This document shows positions 50,009-63,900 of a stretch of 64,000 bases of DNA, one piece after another. Position 1 is the stretch's first letter. Each line of letters starts with the position of its first letter. This DNA is from Pardosa pseudoannulata (lineage: Eukaryota > Arthropoda > Arachnida > Araneae > Lycosidae). The DNA is taken from the NCBI GenBank assembly GCA_032207245.1, contig CM063502.1, positions 74,316,509 through 74,380,508 on the forward strand, in the 5' to 3' direction. The notes under the pieces were generated by a model, which was given only the letters and a program-made list of their open reading frames with translations, was not told the DNA's origin and did no database searches. A program made the translations under genes and the position numbers.

Positions 50009-50439
50009 TAATTTGATACATTTGAAAGATTTTGATATAAAATTTATTATTTATATATATTAATTTCAGTTTAATTTTTATCCCTGAATTTTACGACTGC
50101 ATCATTGAGAAATGTTGCAAACTTCTGACTTCTGTATAGAGTAACAATTTTGCTTCAGATGATTTTTGTGGTATATTTCAACTATGATCTAACCTACTGC
50201 AGTAATATTGATACAAAAAAATCAATTTCTCTTACACCAAAAAACCAATATGGTTTTTTACAGGTTCATCTGAAAACTTGTGGTATGTAGAAATTTTTGA
50301 TAACTTTTATCAATATAAGATTAAATAATTATATCAGCGATATTATTATTGCAAAATATTATTTTCTAATTTCTATGACATATCTATTGTATAACTGAAA
50401 ATATATTTTTTACACATATTTAAAATGTATATGTTATAT

Positions 50440-50483
50440 TATGGATCAATGGAAAAGAAGTACTTCTTTTCCATTGATCCATA
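50440..50483. repeat. Perfect 44 nt palindrome
   Basis: Two 22 bp arms without a spacer; the left arm starts TATGGATCAATGGAAAAGAA and the centre is AGT|ACT. No mismatch in 44 bases. It sits just upstream of the disrupted tandem array. Confidence 0.97.
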
Positions 50484-50795
50484 TATTCCTTAATAATATC
50501 CTGAATGGCTGTCAAAAATTTCAGTTTGGTAATTCGTAAAAAACCACAAAAGCTTCATACATTCTGAGAGTAAGTAAAATGCAACTTAATGTATTACCGA
50601 TATATTTGTTAATATTCACAATGTGAACTGGGACATTACCATTTTTTTAGTTTTCCAAGAGTATTAGCTAGAAAATTATAAATAACTCGTATTATATATA
50701 ATTACTATTATATATATATATATATTACCTATGGCAATTTGTAAAAAAGCTTCATACATTCTGAGAGTAAGTAAAATGCAATTGTATCATCAATA

Positions 50796-51388
50796 CAGGG
50801 TGTCTTGAAATTTTTAAAAATTCATATCTCACTAACTATAAAAGATAGCAAAATTTAGTCGATTTCTCTGAAAAAAGTAGCTCAAAAAGTTTTACTCATA
50901 TTTTTGGGATTTTGTATAACTATTTCTCAGGCGTTAATTGAAATATCGCGAAATTTGAAATGTTCCGCAAAAGTCAATGTGTATTTGACTCATAGAAACG
51001 AAGTCTGTATTGTACAAAGAAATTAATATTGTTATTCTGACAAAACCATTCGTCAATGGTTCAGTGCATTTAAGGAAAAATGTTTTGAAGCAAAAGTTTA
51101 ATGTTTCTAAGAGAAAGTGGACAAATCCGTTGGATTTTTTTTCTGATATCAAGAATTTGTGTATGCAGAGAAAATTCGTGATGTTCAACATCTCAGGGAA
51201 CGAATAGTATTTTAACGTATTTCAACATGGGAAGAGGTAGAATAATTTAGACTTTGCCGTATAGTATATAGAACTTTACAAGTGTTAAAAAAAACTTGAA
51301 ATGTAACTTGCCATATGTATAAAATTGTATGTATTTTTTATTTCATTAAAAAAGTTGCCTAAAACCCCGGAGTTCTTTTATAGACATG
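50796..51388 (+). mobile_element. Decayed Tc1/IS630-like element
   Basis: A 593 bp insertion flanked by TA on both sides (50794-50795, 51389-51390), with left end CAGGGTGTCTTGAAA. It interrupts a duplicated host unit, which fixes the boundaries. Frameshifted pieces resemble the helix-turn-helix domain common in arthropod IS630/Tc1-type transposases (DUF4817-like): KSQCV, then CIVQRN, then SDKTIRQWFSAFKEKCFE (about 50975-51095). A C-terminal-like TWEEVE near 51226 follows. The catalytic region is missing. The right terminus is poorly matched. Confidence 0.7.
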
Positions 51389-51763
51389 TATGTTTGTTAT
51401 TATTCACAATGTGAACTGGGACATTACCATTTTTTTAGTTTTCCAAGAGTATTAGCTAGAAAATTATAAATAACTTCTATTATATATAATTACTATTATA
51501 TATAACACCTATTTATAGCCTAAATTCTGTTATTAAAATATACAAATAACAAAACTTTATTATAGGTTACCCAATGGTAATAGCTAAAAAAATCATAACT
51601 AACATATATTATATATAAAACCTATGTATTGCCCAAATTTTTCGGCTATTAAAATGTAAAGGTAACATATATTTGATCTTAGATTACCATACAGTATTAG
51701 CTAAAATTTATAAATTGTATCATATATTATATCTGTGAACAACCCGAATTCTTCTGTTATTAA

Positions 51764-51987
51764 CCCTTAATTTGGCAAAGTCTGGCCGCTACACCGGACA
51801 TGTATATTTATAACTAATAAACTATATAACATAATTGTCAGTGTTCACCACAGTGGACATTAATTATCTCAAAAATGGAAAGTGATATATTTTTTGTTTA
51901 TCTTACAGAGATCCTAATGTCTATACAGACATGAAAAAATAACAGAAATTAAAAGATATTTGAAAAAACATCTTGTCAAATTAAGGG
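51764..51987 (+). mobile_element. 224 bp TTAA-flanked MITE, second family
   Basis: Flanked by TTAA on both sides (51760-51763, 51988-51991). Termini are CCCTTAATTTGGCAA and, inverted, CCCTTAATTTGACAAG, matching over 15 bases with one mismatch. CCCT ends plus a TTAA target are characteristic of piggyBac-type elements. The sequence differs from the 12971/26071 family. It carries no frame. The surrounding tandem unit is cleanly interrupted, which supports insertion. Confidence 0.9.
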
Positions 51988-52199
51988 TTAATATATGCAG
52001 ATAACTAAAATTAGTGCCTGTACATTTTACTCATAATACAAAAAAAAGGCAGTAATGTGTGTTAATAATTTCATACAAAACTAAATGACTTTGTTAAACC
52101 CTAACCTCAAAAAACAGTTTTCCCTTTATACTAGGGAAATCCGATTACCCTAATGAGGTAATATATATGTAACATCAAACAGGATAAACATAACGTGGG

Positions 52200-52700
52200 C
52201 TTTAAACTGAAAAGTTTTCATTTTTTTCCTATCCCGTCCGAAACAGTACCCTCTTTGAAATGATCCTTGTTAGTTAATCGCGCTTGTTCTCTCCCCTTGT
52301 AGCTAATATCTGGTGGCTTTTCGTTTATATTTCCCTACTAGCTAAGTAATGTGTGTGTGACGCCATTCTCCTTCCAATGAAATTTTTATCGGCCATCGCG
52401 CCTACGAAGCTACTTGCACCACGTCTTCTGATAAGCGGCATGTGTGATGCTGTTGTCATGACAACACTCATTTCCTGAACTCCGCGTCCTGTCGTCCGGA
52501 AAGGATATCCATCTGATCAAGGACCTTACGCAAAATTGATCTCCGAGTGAAAAAAAGTACAAATACCTCTGTATTAGCCTCCCAGTTTTGTTAGTTATAT
52601 TTTTTGTTGCACGTAACTTATATTATCTATTTTTCTACGCACTTTTCCCGGGATCTCGTTTTTGGAAATTATTTGCTCTGGCTAATAGAATCCTTACACG
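52200..52700. other. GC-rich island with a 44-codon minus-strand ORF
   Basis: The most GC- and CpG-rich stretch in the region. On the minus strand an ATG (52457-52459), within the perfect palindrome TGTTGTCATGACAACA (52451-52466), opens 44 codons with MTTASHMPLIRRRGASSF at its start and a stop at 52325. There is no known motif. An in-frame stop lies just upstream. It could be a promoter or 5' exon, or an old GC-rich repeat. Confidence 0.3.
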
Positions 52701-53727
52701 CCTAATATATCTTCTGTAGGAGAATGCAAAATGCACCTTTTGGAACAGAATATGTAAAGTGGGAGCAGCATTTATATTGAAGACAGGAATTATCTTTTTT
52801 TATTCTGTGGAATAAGATCTAAGGTTGCTTATAAAAGGAAACTTGTGGGAGGTTTTAGGAATGCACATCAAATAAATACAGTAAAGAATACTTATAGAAA
52901 CAATATAAAAGGAAAGGAAACGTAATTAAGGCAAACAATTAGGTAAAAACTAATCTAATTGCAAAAAATAATAGATACAGTTGGACTGCTTTCTCAGTGT
53001 TAAGACAACTTAGTTTGGTAGCGGGAATAGAACTAAGTTAAGCCAAGCTCTACTAATTAACTCGATTATAGCTATAAAACAGCTGTTTTTCTATTCATTT
53101 CTACTTAAATTTGTACTTAACCATACACTGCACCATTGCTTTTTATAATTTTATTTTTTACACACATATTTGGGCCCAAAAATTGTTTTGAATTTTTACC
53201 TATTTTTAACAAAACATTGTGTAACACTAATATTAACTAAAAATAACTTCTGAAATATGTACATTAGAAATAAATTTGTTGTATTAAATTGAAGTAAAAT
53301 ATATAATTTATTCAGTAAGGTGAAAAGGTAAAGGTATCTGATTTTTTAAAATTACAAAAAAACTAAAAATTATTAAGAAATTTATAAATTAAAATAATAG
53401 ACTTAAATTAAAATAATAGACTATTATGTTATATACTAAAAAATATTGCTCTTTTTACTGCAGTTAGGGTTTACAGAATTACAAAGATGATTAACTTGAT
53501 GTAAAAAAATAGTTTTTAATTTACAAATTTCAAAATTTTATTTCAGGGTAAGTCAAATTCTACTTTCTTCCGTTGGTGTACATATTTCGTGTTTTAAAAG
53601 ACCTATTGTTTCATGAAAAAATACTTTTTTTAAAAATTATAAACCTTATTAATCATATAAGAAAAGTTTTAATTTGAAATAAAGCAGAAATTTTTATTTT
53701 ATTGTACATCAAATATAGGCTATTATT
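52701..53727. other. Non-coding AT-rich DNA
   Basis: Only small direct repeats such as AAATTAAAATAATAGACT (53388, 53404). No gene. Confidence 0.45.
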
Positions 53728-53788
53728 GTGCACACATTTTCAGTTTATATCCTACGTGACGTAGGATATAAACTGAAAATGTGTGCAC
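53728..53788. repeat. Perfect 61 nt palindrome
   Basis: Two perfectly complementary 30 bp arms around a single base (53758); the left arm starts GTGCACACATTTTCAGTTTA and the centre is ACGT-G-ACGT. It would extrude as a long hairpin. No terminal signature of a known transposon is attached. Confidence 0.97.
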
Positions 53789-54139
53789 TAGTTTCCCTAA
53801 AGTTCTTTTTAGGAAAATAGTGGGGCAATCACTTTAGGAAATTTCAAATCAAAAATTGAATAAAACTCATACAGGGTAGAGTTTGCCGGATTTTCGTAGA
53901 TTTTTCCAGATTTTCTAGATATTTTCATCTTCTATCTTATTTCCATATTCATGACTTGTCACTAGCAACAATTCTAATCGTGAAGACCGAGCAAAGGACA
54001 AAACTTCCTTTCTTAAGTAGAAATAGTGAACACTAACAAAGAAATGTGTCCACAGAAATTTTGTTCTTGTCATTAATGAGTGACATCAACAGCTTTGACC
54101 TCATTTACCTATACTACAGCTGTTTCCACATAGCTTTAT

Positions 54140-55049
<910 letters not shown>

Positions 55050-55451
55050 ACATCATACTTTTGTTTTCTTTTCATAATCGTGATGTTGAACAATCGATAC
55101 TGACATCAACCAAGCTAACTTCCGATATATTAGTGGAATATTCAACAAAAGAAAGTAAGTTTCTTTAAAGAAAAATTAATTTCTTCTTTATATGAAATAA
55201 ATAATATCCCAATTAGTTTTAATTGCAGGTTTATCTAAATTCCAACGCTTCAATTTTAGTTACAGTGTACAAGTTGTAAGCAAAAGAGTAATCTATACAT
55301 ACATCTATACATATGCAAATTTACCATGCAATGACAAAATTAAGAAGATTTTTTTTTGTAATTTTCCTGAAGTAGAAAAAAAACATAAGTTGTATTTTCC
55401 ATAAAAGCATCAATTTTTTCCATCCTTTTTCTTTTTCATATTTTTCATATT

Positions 55452-55695
55452 TGTATTTTCACACACATTATAAAATTCTATAAACAAAAAATACCTAAAA
55501 TTATTCAATGGGGAATTCGTAACTGCAAATTTAATTTAGTCACACTGTGATTCCTCAAGTTTCTTTCAGGACCCCTTTAAGAATGTCGTATAAATATACC
55601 ATTTGTTCTTTTTATTTATTATATTTCCTTTAGCTTTCTTAACAGTTTTTGATTTACAAAGGCAAATCGTTTAAGTTTAAATACTTATTTTTTAT
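55452..55695 (+). repeat. Dispersed repeat family C, copy 1
   Basis: A 244 bp segment matching 56857-57100 in direct orientation, starting TGTATTTTCACACACATTAT. The end is also shared (AAATCGTTTAAGTTTAAATA with one change). Confidence 0.93.
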
Positions 55696-56856
55696 ACTCG
55701 TATTAATCTGAGACATAAAATGATATAATGATGAATTTTTTCATATTTTAAATAAAACTGTTTCTAAATATACTATAATGGACATATTTTTAGGTTTCAA
55801 AATCCTTTATACCTTTTAAAATGTGTATACATAGTACCTATGTCTGTATGAGAATTCATGTATGATTACTATTGTATTATATTATACATATGTTTGTATG
55901 AATGCATGGATGGGATATTCACTTCCACATGCCAGAGCTCTTAAGTAAAACGACTTTGAAAAATATAAAACACAATGCTATATTCTGTGTCCACATTCAC
56001 CATTTCCTCAACACTTTCATTGATTGAGACTGCACGTTTTTCGAAATCTTTGATGTTTGTTTTTGAGGATTAAGTAGCGTGGATGCGATGTAAGGGCGTA
56101 AGCGAACGTGACCTGCAAATATTTTCTGATTGTTTTGCACAGATCAGTAGTAAAGAACGGATTTTATTGGTAATACTCCTCTGATCCTATAAGACGGCAA
56201 CGTCAACAATAAAACTGTCCCTTAATATAGTTCATTGGCCTTTTCTTTCCTTTTTTTTTAAGAACTCCCATCTTTGATCAATTCCAAATCTTTCCCTCAA
56301 ATCCAAGTCGTATTAAATTAAAGTCTTTCCTTTTCAATCGTGGGCCTTGAAGAAAAAAAAACTGCAATTACATTTCGCGTCACTGACTCCTTGCGCATTC
56401 TTTTCTGTCTCCATTCAAACAGTTAGTGTCCCAGCACAAATCCTTTTGAGTTAATTTTAAAAATAAAGCAAGAGAAATAACCATAAATTTTGCTTGATTC
56501 ATTGTAGAAAAAATTAAACGCTCCGATGACTCGATTGTGAAAAGTTTGCCTGCGTTTTACAATTTTTGCATAAAAAAGAGCTAAAATCAAACACTTTAAT
56601 TTTTTTTTATTTTAAAAAAGCTAGTCTTAAATAAAATGGACCTTTTCGACCTTGAACTCGGAAATGTAACTTCTAAATAATATGAGACTTTCTTTGCTTT
56701 TAACTATTTCTAATTTACTGAAAAGAAAACTTTGCTGTTACTATTCAAACATTGATATGGAAATTTTTTCAAATTTGAAACTATGACTTATTTTTCTAAA
56801 TTTTGCTGTTAAATTAAAATAATTAAATATATCAATTAGGTATTTTCAAATAATTC
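55696..56856. other. Sequence between family C copies
   Basis: GC-richer patches lie at about 55975-56230 and 56340-56450. On the minus strand near 56283-56346 a TTTTTTTTTCTTCAAG acceptor-like site precedes a 21-codon Lys/Arg-rich frame. Not secure. Confidence 0.3.
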
Positions 56857-57100
56857 TGTATTTTCACACACATTATAAAATTCTATAAACAAAGAATACC
56901 TAAAATTATTCAATAGTGAATTCGTAACTGCAAAGTTAATTGAATTACACAGTGATCCCTCAAAGTTTCTATCAGGACCACTTTAATAGTGTCGTATAAA
57001 TATACCATTTGTTCTTTTTATTTAATATATTTTCTTTCGCTTTCTTAGCAGTTTTTCATTTATAAAGGCAGATCGTTTAAGTTTAAATACTTATTTATTT
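56857..57100 (+). repeat. Dispersed repeat family C, copy 2
   Basis: The partner of 55452-55695, 1405 bp downstream. About 90% of positions agree by eye. No terminal repeats, so segmental duplication is as likely as transposition. Confidence 0.93.
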
Positions 57101-59220
57101 TGCCTATTTATGAAAGCACTATTTCTAAGATTTTCATTTGTTTCACCAAGAATTATACATCAAAATATATTATTGGATTTATTTGTAAGATTTCAGTTCT
57201 TATCCTCATTGCTTCAGCTTACTTCGATAATTTTAATGGTTGAACATACGGGACTTTTCCTGTATTTGTTACATATAATTACACTTTATAACAGAATTAA
57301 AGTTAGCATATACTTTTTTTCTTGGGAAAATTTTTACACAAAACCACTTCCCCAAAATGTTTCAAATTTTTATCACTGTTTATACGAGAAACAATGAATA
57401 TTCTTAAAGGAGAATAAATATACAAAATAAAGAAACTTTTAGCAATGCGGAAAATAGGTACTGATCATGGAAGGGCATTTTCCCCCATAATTTTCTTTCG
57501 TGTTGCTAACCTTCCTATTAATTTCTAAATGGTCGTGACCTAAAGTTTAACTCACCTACAGAATTAAGCTTCATTGCGCTTAAGAATCTGGTTCTAAAAG
57601 GTAAAAAATAGTTGATTATTAAAAAGGATTGTACAACCCAGTTAAAAGTTGTCCTCTGTTATTGTGATAGCAGTCAGGTTAATATACCCCATCTACCAGA
57701 AAGGAATAGAAAGCTATTAATTTCTTTGCTATTATGAACCTCTGGAGATACCTATCCAGGAACAGGTAACTTCTACTGATTTTTTTTGTTTTGTTTCCAT
57801 GAAAAGGTGGTTATCATCTGTTACCATAAGAAACCAGGGTTTCTAATTCCTTCAGAGGGTGGCTTGATTCTATTTTCACCCTAGATATTAATCTACAAAT
57901 GTAAATAAACAAATTACTTAATATTTACTTACAGCCAACGAACAAAGGACATACAATTCAAAAAAAGACACAATAGCGTCGTTACAAAACCCTCGGGTAG
58001 TTTGCAGTTATTCATGCTTGAAGAAATAATTGAATTCAACTAGACTCATTGACGAAGGGAATTCACACAGATCACGACATCTAAACTCATCACGCTGTTT
58101 CTAATACCAATTACTTGGTTGTTACGGATGGTAATCTCTTCTTTAAAATTTTGTCTATATTTTTTTCTTGACATTGTCTTGAATGTGTGAAGTAAAATTA
58201 TTAGAACTAACTGAATACATTTTATCAATGGTAATCTTAGTTTAAAACTTAGTTTATATGGTAAACATAGCAATAAACTTAGTTTATCCTCTTGTAAGTA
58301 TTAGCTGGATGTTAAGTGGATATTTTTCGTAACTTTATTATTTCTTATAATTCTATAAAATCGATGTCCCTTAAAATCCAATTGTTCTTTCTCTTCCATA
58401 AATACTTATAGAGATTTCTGGGAAAAATTTCTGGGCTCAGTTTAGCTTGAAGACCTGTATTTGTGCTGAAAGATTTGTTTCAGTAAACAGCTATGAAATG
58501 TAAAGGAAAAAGAAGCTAACATTATTATAAGGGGATAACAGAATTATATTTTATCATATTTTTCAAAATCCATGAAAATTATATTGTAAATAACTTTATT
58601 TAATGGATATATTTTTATAATTGCAAGGCAGATAACATAGAAGGATTTGTATGCTTAAAAACTATATCATAGCTGTAAAATTTTATAATGTTTCTTAACT
58701 AGTAAAAATTATTCTACAAATTATTATAAACTTATTTTAATTCCTCTAAAAAGCTTTATTTTTTTAGTATAATTTAGTATTATAAGAAAAGAAAAAGCGT
58801 AATTTTTGAAATAGTTTTGAAATTGTAAGTATTTGGAAGTTCCGAAACAAAATATATAAACTTATCATCAAACATCCACATCCAAAGAATTATTGATGAT
58901 CAAAACCCATCATTTTTAGTAATTGTTGTATATTTGAGACTTCTCATTTGTATATTCCGGTATTATTTTTGTAGTTAGAGATTAACCCAATTAAAACTGT
59001 AATTCTAAAGAATTAGCCCAACAATGTTTATGAAATATGTTAAAAAGTTTAACCCTAACCTAATTTCACCCTAATGTTCGTGTGCTACGGAGACGTGTAT
59101 TAATGCCGTAGAAGCTGGAAGAATTTTTTTTTCGTATTACAGATTGTAATAATTTTATAATAACATATTAATTAACACATTGAAAACCTAAAGCATTGAT
59201 ACATATTTCCATTGTGGAAA
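57101..59220. other. Non-coding DNA
   Basis: No secure gene. On the minus strand a strong acceptor (TTTTCCTTTACATTTCATAG) at 58490 precedes a 17-codon frame ending at 58437. There is no poly(A) signal, so I leave it uncalled. Confidence 0.35.
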
Positions 59221-59650
59221 GTTTCACATCTTACGGTTCATAACAAAAACCATGCAACCACGTACAATTATGACATTTTTACTATAAAGAGTTGACAGGT
59301 TTTCTAATTTAATAGGAGAGAAATTTCAAATTTTCATCCATATTTCGTCAAGCTCAAAATTACTGTTGCCGAAAGTACGTCAAATGAAATTCAAAGGTTG
59401 AGTATTAAAATGTACTAGTACCTAATTTAATAAAAGTGTCACATCTTAGGGTTCATAACAAAAACCATTCAACCACGTACAGTTATGACATTTTTACTAT
59501 AAAATTTAACAGATTTTCTAATTTAATGGGAGGGAAATATCAAATTTTCAGCTATATTTCGTCAAGCTCGAAATTACTCTTGACCAAAGTACGTCAAATG
59601 AAATTCAAAGGTTGAGTATTAAAATGTACCAGTACCTAATAAAATAAAAT
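59221..59650 (+). repeat. Tandem duplication, two 215 bp units
   Basis: Units at 59221-59435 and 59436-59650 share CACATCTTA.GGTTCATAAC, AACCACGTACA.TTATGACAT and GTACGTCAAATGAAATTCAA. Few differences, no frame. Confidence 0.95.
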
Positions 59651-59981
59651 ATAAATTCGAAAGCAATTAGAATGATAAAGTATATGAATGGAAGTTACTC
59701 TCACTTCATTGATCCCGAATTTCTGATAAATAAAAGAGAATGCATATCTGTATGCCGAAAGGTTATGCTGAAGGATATTAAAGATGAACTGATAAGATAT
59801 AGTATTTCCATCAAATTTCTTGAGTATTTTATCGAAATATCTATAATGAAATTCTGTCTATTGTCTTCTTAAGAATTCTATTAGAACTCTATTCGGAGAA
59901 CATGAAAAATCTGTATTTTTAATCTTGTCTTTTTATCGGAGAAATCTAATGTTAATATAAGTAATAAATTTCATTTTAATT

Positions 59982-60112
<131 letters not shown>

Positions 60113-60859
60113 CAGAAAAAGATTATCTATTTCAAGACTTGTCCAAAATGCTTGTCAAACGAAAAAGCAATTTAATTTAATGTGATTTTAAAAACATTGC
60201 TTTCTAGGACACTACCTTAAATTAAAATTAGTGCTATAAAATATCTTCTCCTAAAACTGAAAACATCAAAATATTAACATCCTTATATTTTCAATCAATT
60301 TTAAACAATAGTTTGAAATACATGTTACGCAATAAGCTTTAATTTTAAAATTAATGTGTGAAGTATAGCTTGTGTGAAGTATAGTTTTTAAGTATTAATT
60401 GTTGTCTCAAATCGACATATTCGTTTTTCTCTTCAGAGAAATAAAATTAGATTTAAGACCTTATGCATTTTATTTAAGGCCACGTAAAGCAATTTCCATA
60501 AATATGAATGACTCCACAGCTAATATTTTCTTCTCGAGATTATAATTAACGCTTAACGAGGAAATTTTCATAAATATTGCTTCCTATTTTAAGTACATCC
60601 AGAAACTATTTTTCTTTCTTATGTCCAGCTCGATACACATAAATCCGGGAACTCAATTAAAATAGTTAAACAATAGCTTGGCAAAAAGTGTTTTTCATTA
60701 AATTAAACAAAATTACAAAATGTATTAGAAAAGTCCGTAATTTATTCTCTTTTAAAGGTAATTCAAATTGTTTTTAGTTTTGGGGGTTAAACAAAAATCT
60801 GTATCGGGAATTAAACACCATATGTAAAAATAGAAATAGAAAATATATAATTTAAAAGA

Positions 60860-60963
60860 TCATGAGGTGTTATTTTTAATCAAAAGTAAATATAAATGTT
60901 TGCCATCATTGCTTTCATCAATTTTATAATTTATAACCGGACACATTTTATGTTCGTTTTTGT
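60860..60963 (-). CDS. Candidate exon, unrecognised
   Basis: A pyrimidine-rich acceptor (CGCTTTTTTCTTTTTTAAAAG) on the minus strand opens 33 codons in phase 1 to TGA, including KMCPVINYKIDESNDGKHL. No poly(A) signal is close and there is no recognised motif. It could be chance. Confidence 0.2.
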
Positions 60964-63900
60964 CTTTTAAAAAAGAAAAAAGCGGAAAAAGAAAAATTAT
61001 ATAAGCATGGAAATAAAAATTTCAGAAAAAAAAAATGTGAAAAACTTACAGTTAAATATAAAATTCAGGAATATGAGCATAAGTTTGTTTTAAATAAATA
61101 GGACAGTAAAATTAAAACATTTAATGTTACTATTTAATGTTGACCATAAATTTGTGTTATTTAAGTACCAAGACATCAAATAAAAAGAAAACATGATTTT
61201 TCCCTCACATTTGGAAACACAAATATATGATAATATCAAAAGTAATCAGACTCTACCAAATAAACTAATAAATATAAGCATATACGAAATGTATTGTAAA
61301 TAATAAGCCAGATTACAAAAAATTAAATTTCGTCTAAGCATGAAATTTATTCTTTCTTTTACAAAGAGATACAATAATTTGCACATTTAAAATATTTTTC
61401 AGCACAATTCTTATATCTTCTAATAAATTGTTTGTTGTAGATGCCAGTCTAAAATCAAACACAAATGATGTACTATAAACTAGATCATCTAGTCAATGGA
61501 TAGTAGTAAAGACCAAAAATAAAATATTTCCTCTCTATTTAGTAGAATCGACTACAGTCGTCATTTCAAAGAATTACAAGCACACGCATTCAGTAAGTTT
61601 CTAAAATACTTTATGACAGTTTCAATACAAATAAGCAATGTATTTTGTTCCAACCCTTTTAAATGAGATGAGAGTTCAAGTGCGCATATTTTGTTTGAGA
61701 TGCTTCTTCATTTGAATTGCATTATTTCAATTGTTTAAAGATATAATCTTACTAGATTAAGAATGTTTTTTAAGAATTTACATGATTCTTTAATTTTTTT
61801 TACTCCTTGAACATTGAGTAAAGGAGAAATACTTGATGTTGGAACAAGATAAAATGTTAATGCTTGTTTGTAAACTTAAAACAATAATTCACCAGAGAAT
61901 TTCTTTCATTAAAAAAATAAGAAAAATTAATTAATAAAACAGCTATGGTATATCTCTGTACTTCGTCTTCTTTTCTACCACTTATTTTCGAGATTTTTTT
62001 ATCATCGGTGTTTTAATAAGAAGCCAACAAAAATGCTTTAAGTTCTTGTGTTACTAGACATCTTTAAATTCAATCGTAAATCTATTTTCAATGAATTTTT
62101 TATGTTCATAAAAAACAACCTAGACCTTTATTTAGATATAAATCCATTCTATTGTAGAAATAAGTAGGAATAGTAAACAGCTGTCAATTTTTTTTTTAAT
62201 TTTAAACATTTTTACTTCAAGTTCAGTCCAAAATTCAACACTATTACATAATAGTTCATCTTCAAAACTGAACATAATTCTTTAAAAGACATTTCTATAA
62301 CAAGAAAGTAGTTAGAATAAAAGAATATACATAATTATGTTAACCGTTATTATACATTGACAATATTCATATTTATTAAGTTTAATTCTACTTATCTTAA
62401 TTATACTTATCATAACACATTTTATCCTCACATTTGTATAAAATTCCTAAAATTCAAAACAAACCAGAATGTTTCATAATAATTAGTCATTTAAATTGAA
62501 TATTTTACTATTTGATTCCAAATCTTTATTATGCAATATTCTTTCAAGATAGTTTTTTGAGTATTATAAATTAATGTACTTATAATACTGGCAAATATAA
62601 TGCTAAATGCCTGAAACAGAATAAATGTTAAGACTTCAAAACAGTGAATAAGTCTATATAACACTGATACGATGAGTGAATTGTCCGAATAAATTCTACT
62701 TATCTAATTTTAAAAAAATTGCATTAAAATACGATGAAACACTTGTATTAAAATTTATTTTGTTCTATATAGAAATTTTTTTAAACAAATAAATAGAAAA
62801 AAACAGTATTTTGTTTTTAGTTCTACAACGAATCGTTAAATCTGAGAATATTCACGCAAAGACTTTAAACACATTATTTTGAACGCAACTTCAAAGTTTT
62901 AATACCAAGTTTCTTAGAAATTTTTAATGTCAATTTAAATTTAAAATTTTAAAAGTATTTTTTAAGATTTATTATTTTTCTTTTTCTTTCTTTATAGAAA
63001 ATTACTTATTACTTAAGCTAAACTTCAAACGGCGAAAGAATTTCATTTAAAAATATTTTTTAATGCAAAAAAACTTTTCATATCACAATGAAATTTTTCA
63101 GAAGAAATCCAATCCATCATACGGACTCATTAAATTTTCTCCAAACATAAAACGTAGAAAATTTTATTAGAAATATTTGCTTTAAATTATAGATTATTCT
63201 TAAATACTGCCCATTGTGACATATTTATAGTTCTTCTGCCAATATATTTTGCACAAATATCCGTAACTAAATTAAGTTGTAAGGATTTTGAAATAAAATT
63301 TACTGATCATCTAACTTTAAGCTAAGTTGCTAGTGATTACCTTTTTACCAATAATAATGAGCTCCAAATTGTATAATTCTCGTGATAAATAAGTAATTAT
63401 AGGTACCTTTAATTTCCCCTTGGGAAGTTTCTGTCTTGATAATCACCGTTCCGAAATTACTATTTTTCACCTTCCTCGATTAGAGAGTCCAGTAAAAACA
63501 TACGAATCCGCCCTCTGATTAAAATGGTCGCTAAAATAATGTTCCGGCAACTATTCCAGGACTTTTTATGCATTTTTAAAACCCGAACAAAAGAATTTGT
63601 CTTAAGCAAGCATTATTCTCCCTGAAACAAAGGAGAGAGCAATTTTTCATTAGAGTTTTTTTTCTTTTTCTTCCTTTACTTTCGCGTAGTTTTTGGTTGT
63701 GAAAGCAAATTGCGTCTTTGTTTTTAATTATTTTTTAATGTTTCGGATAATAATTCTCTTTAATGGACCACTAACTTAAAAATCTTAGTAAAAGTTCCGC
63801 AAGAAAGATTGTTTTGGACGGTTGCTCTTAAGTATCTAGGATCGCAGATCAGTTCTTTTCATCACTAATTGGCTTTCTACAACTGTTTTTACGAAGTGTG

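Larger units (their letters stand above)
50535..52020 (+). repeat. Tandem array of about 110-200 bp units, interrupted twice
   Basis: The first unit pair shares GCTTCATACATTCTGAGAGT (50551, 50748) and TCACAATGTGAACTGGGACA (50616, 51403), each followed by AGAGTATTAGCTAGAAAATT. Shorter related units start at 51518, 51632 and 51743 with CC.AAATT.T.C.G.TATTAA. The second large copy is split by a Tc1-like insertion (50796-51388). The unit begun at 51743 is split by a TTAA-MITE (51764-51987) and resumes at 51992. The undisrupted copies serve as empty-site references. Confidence 0.8.
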
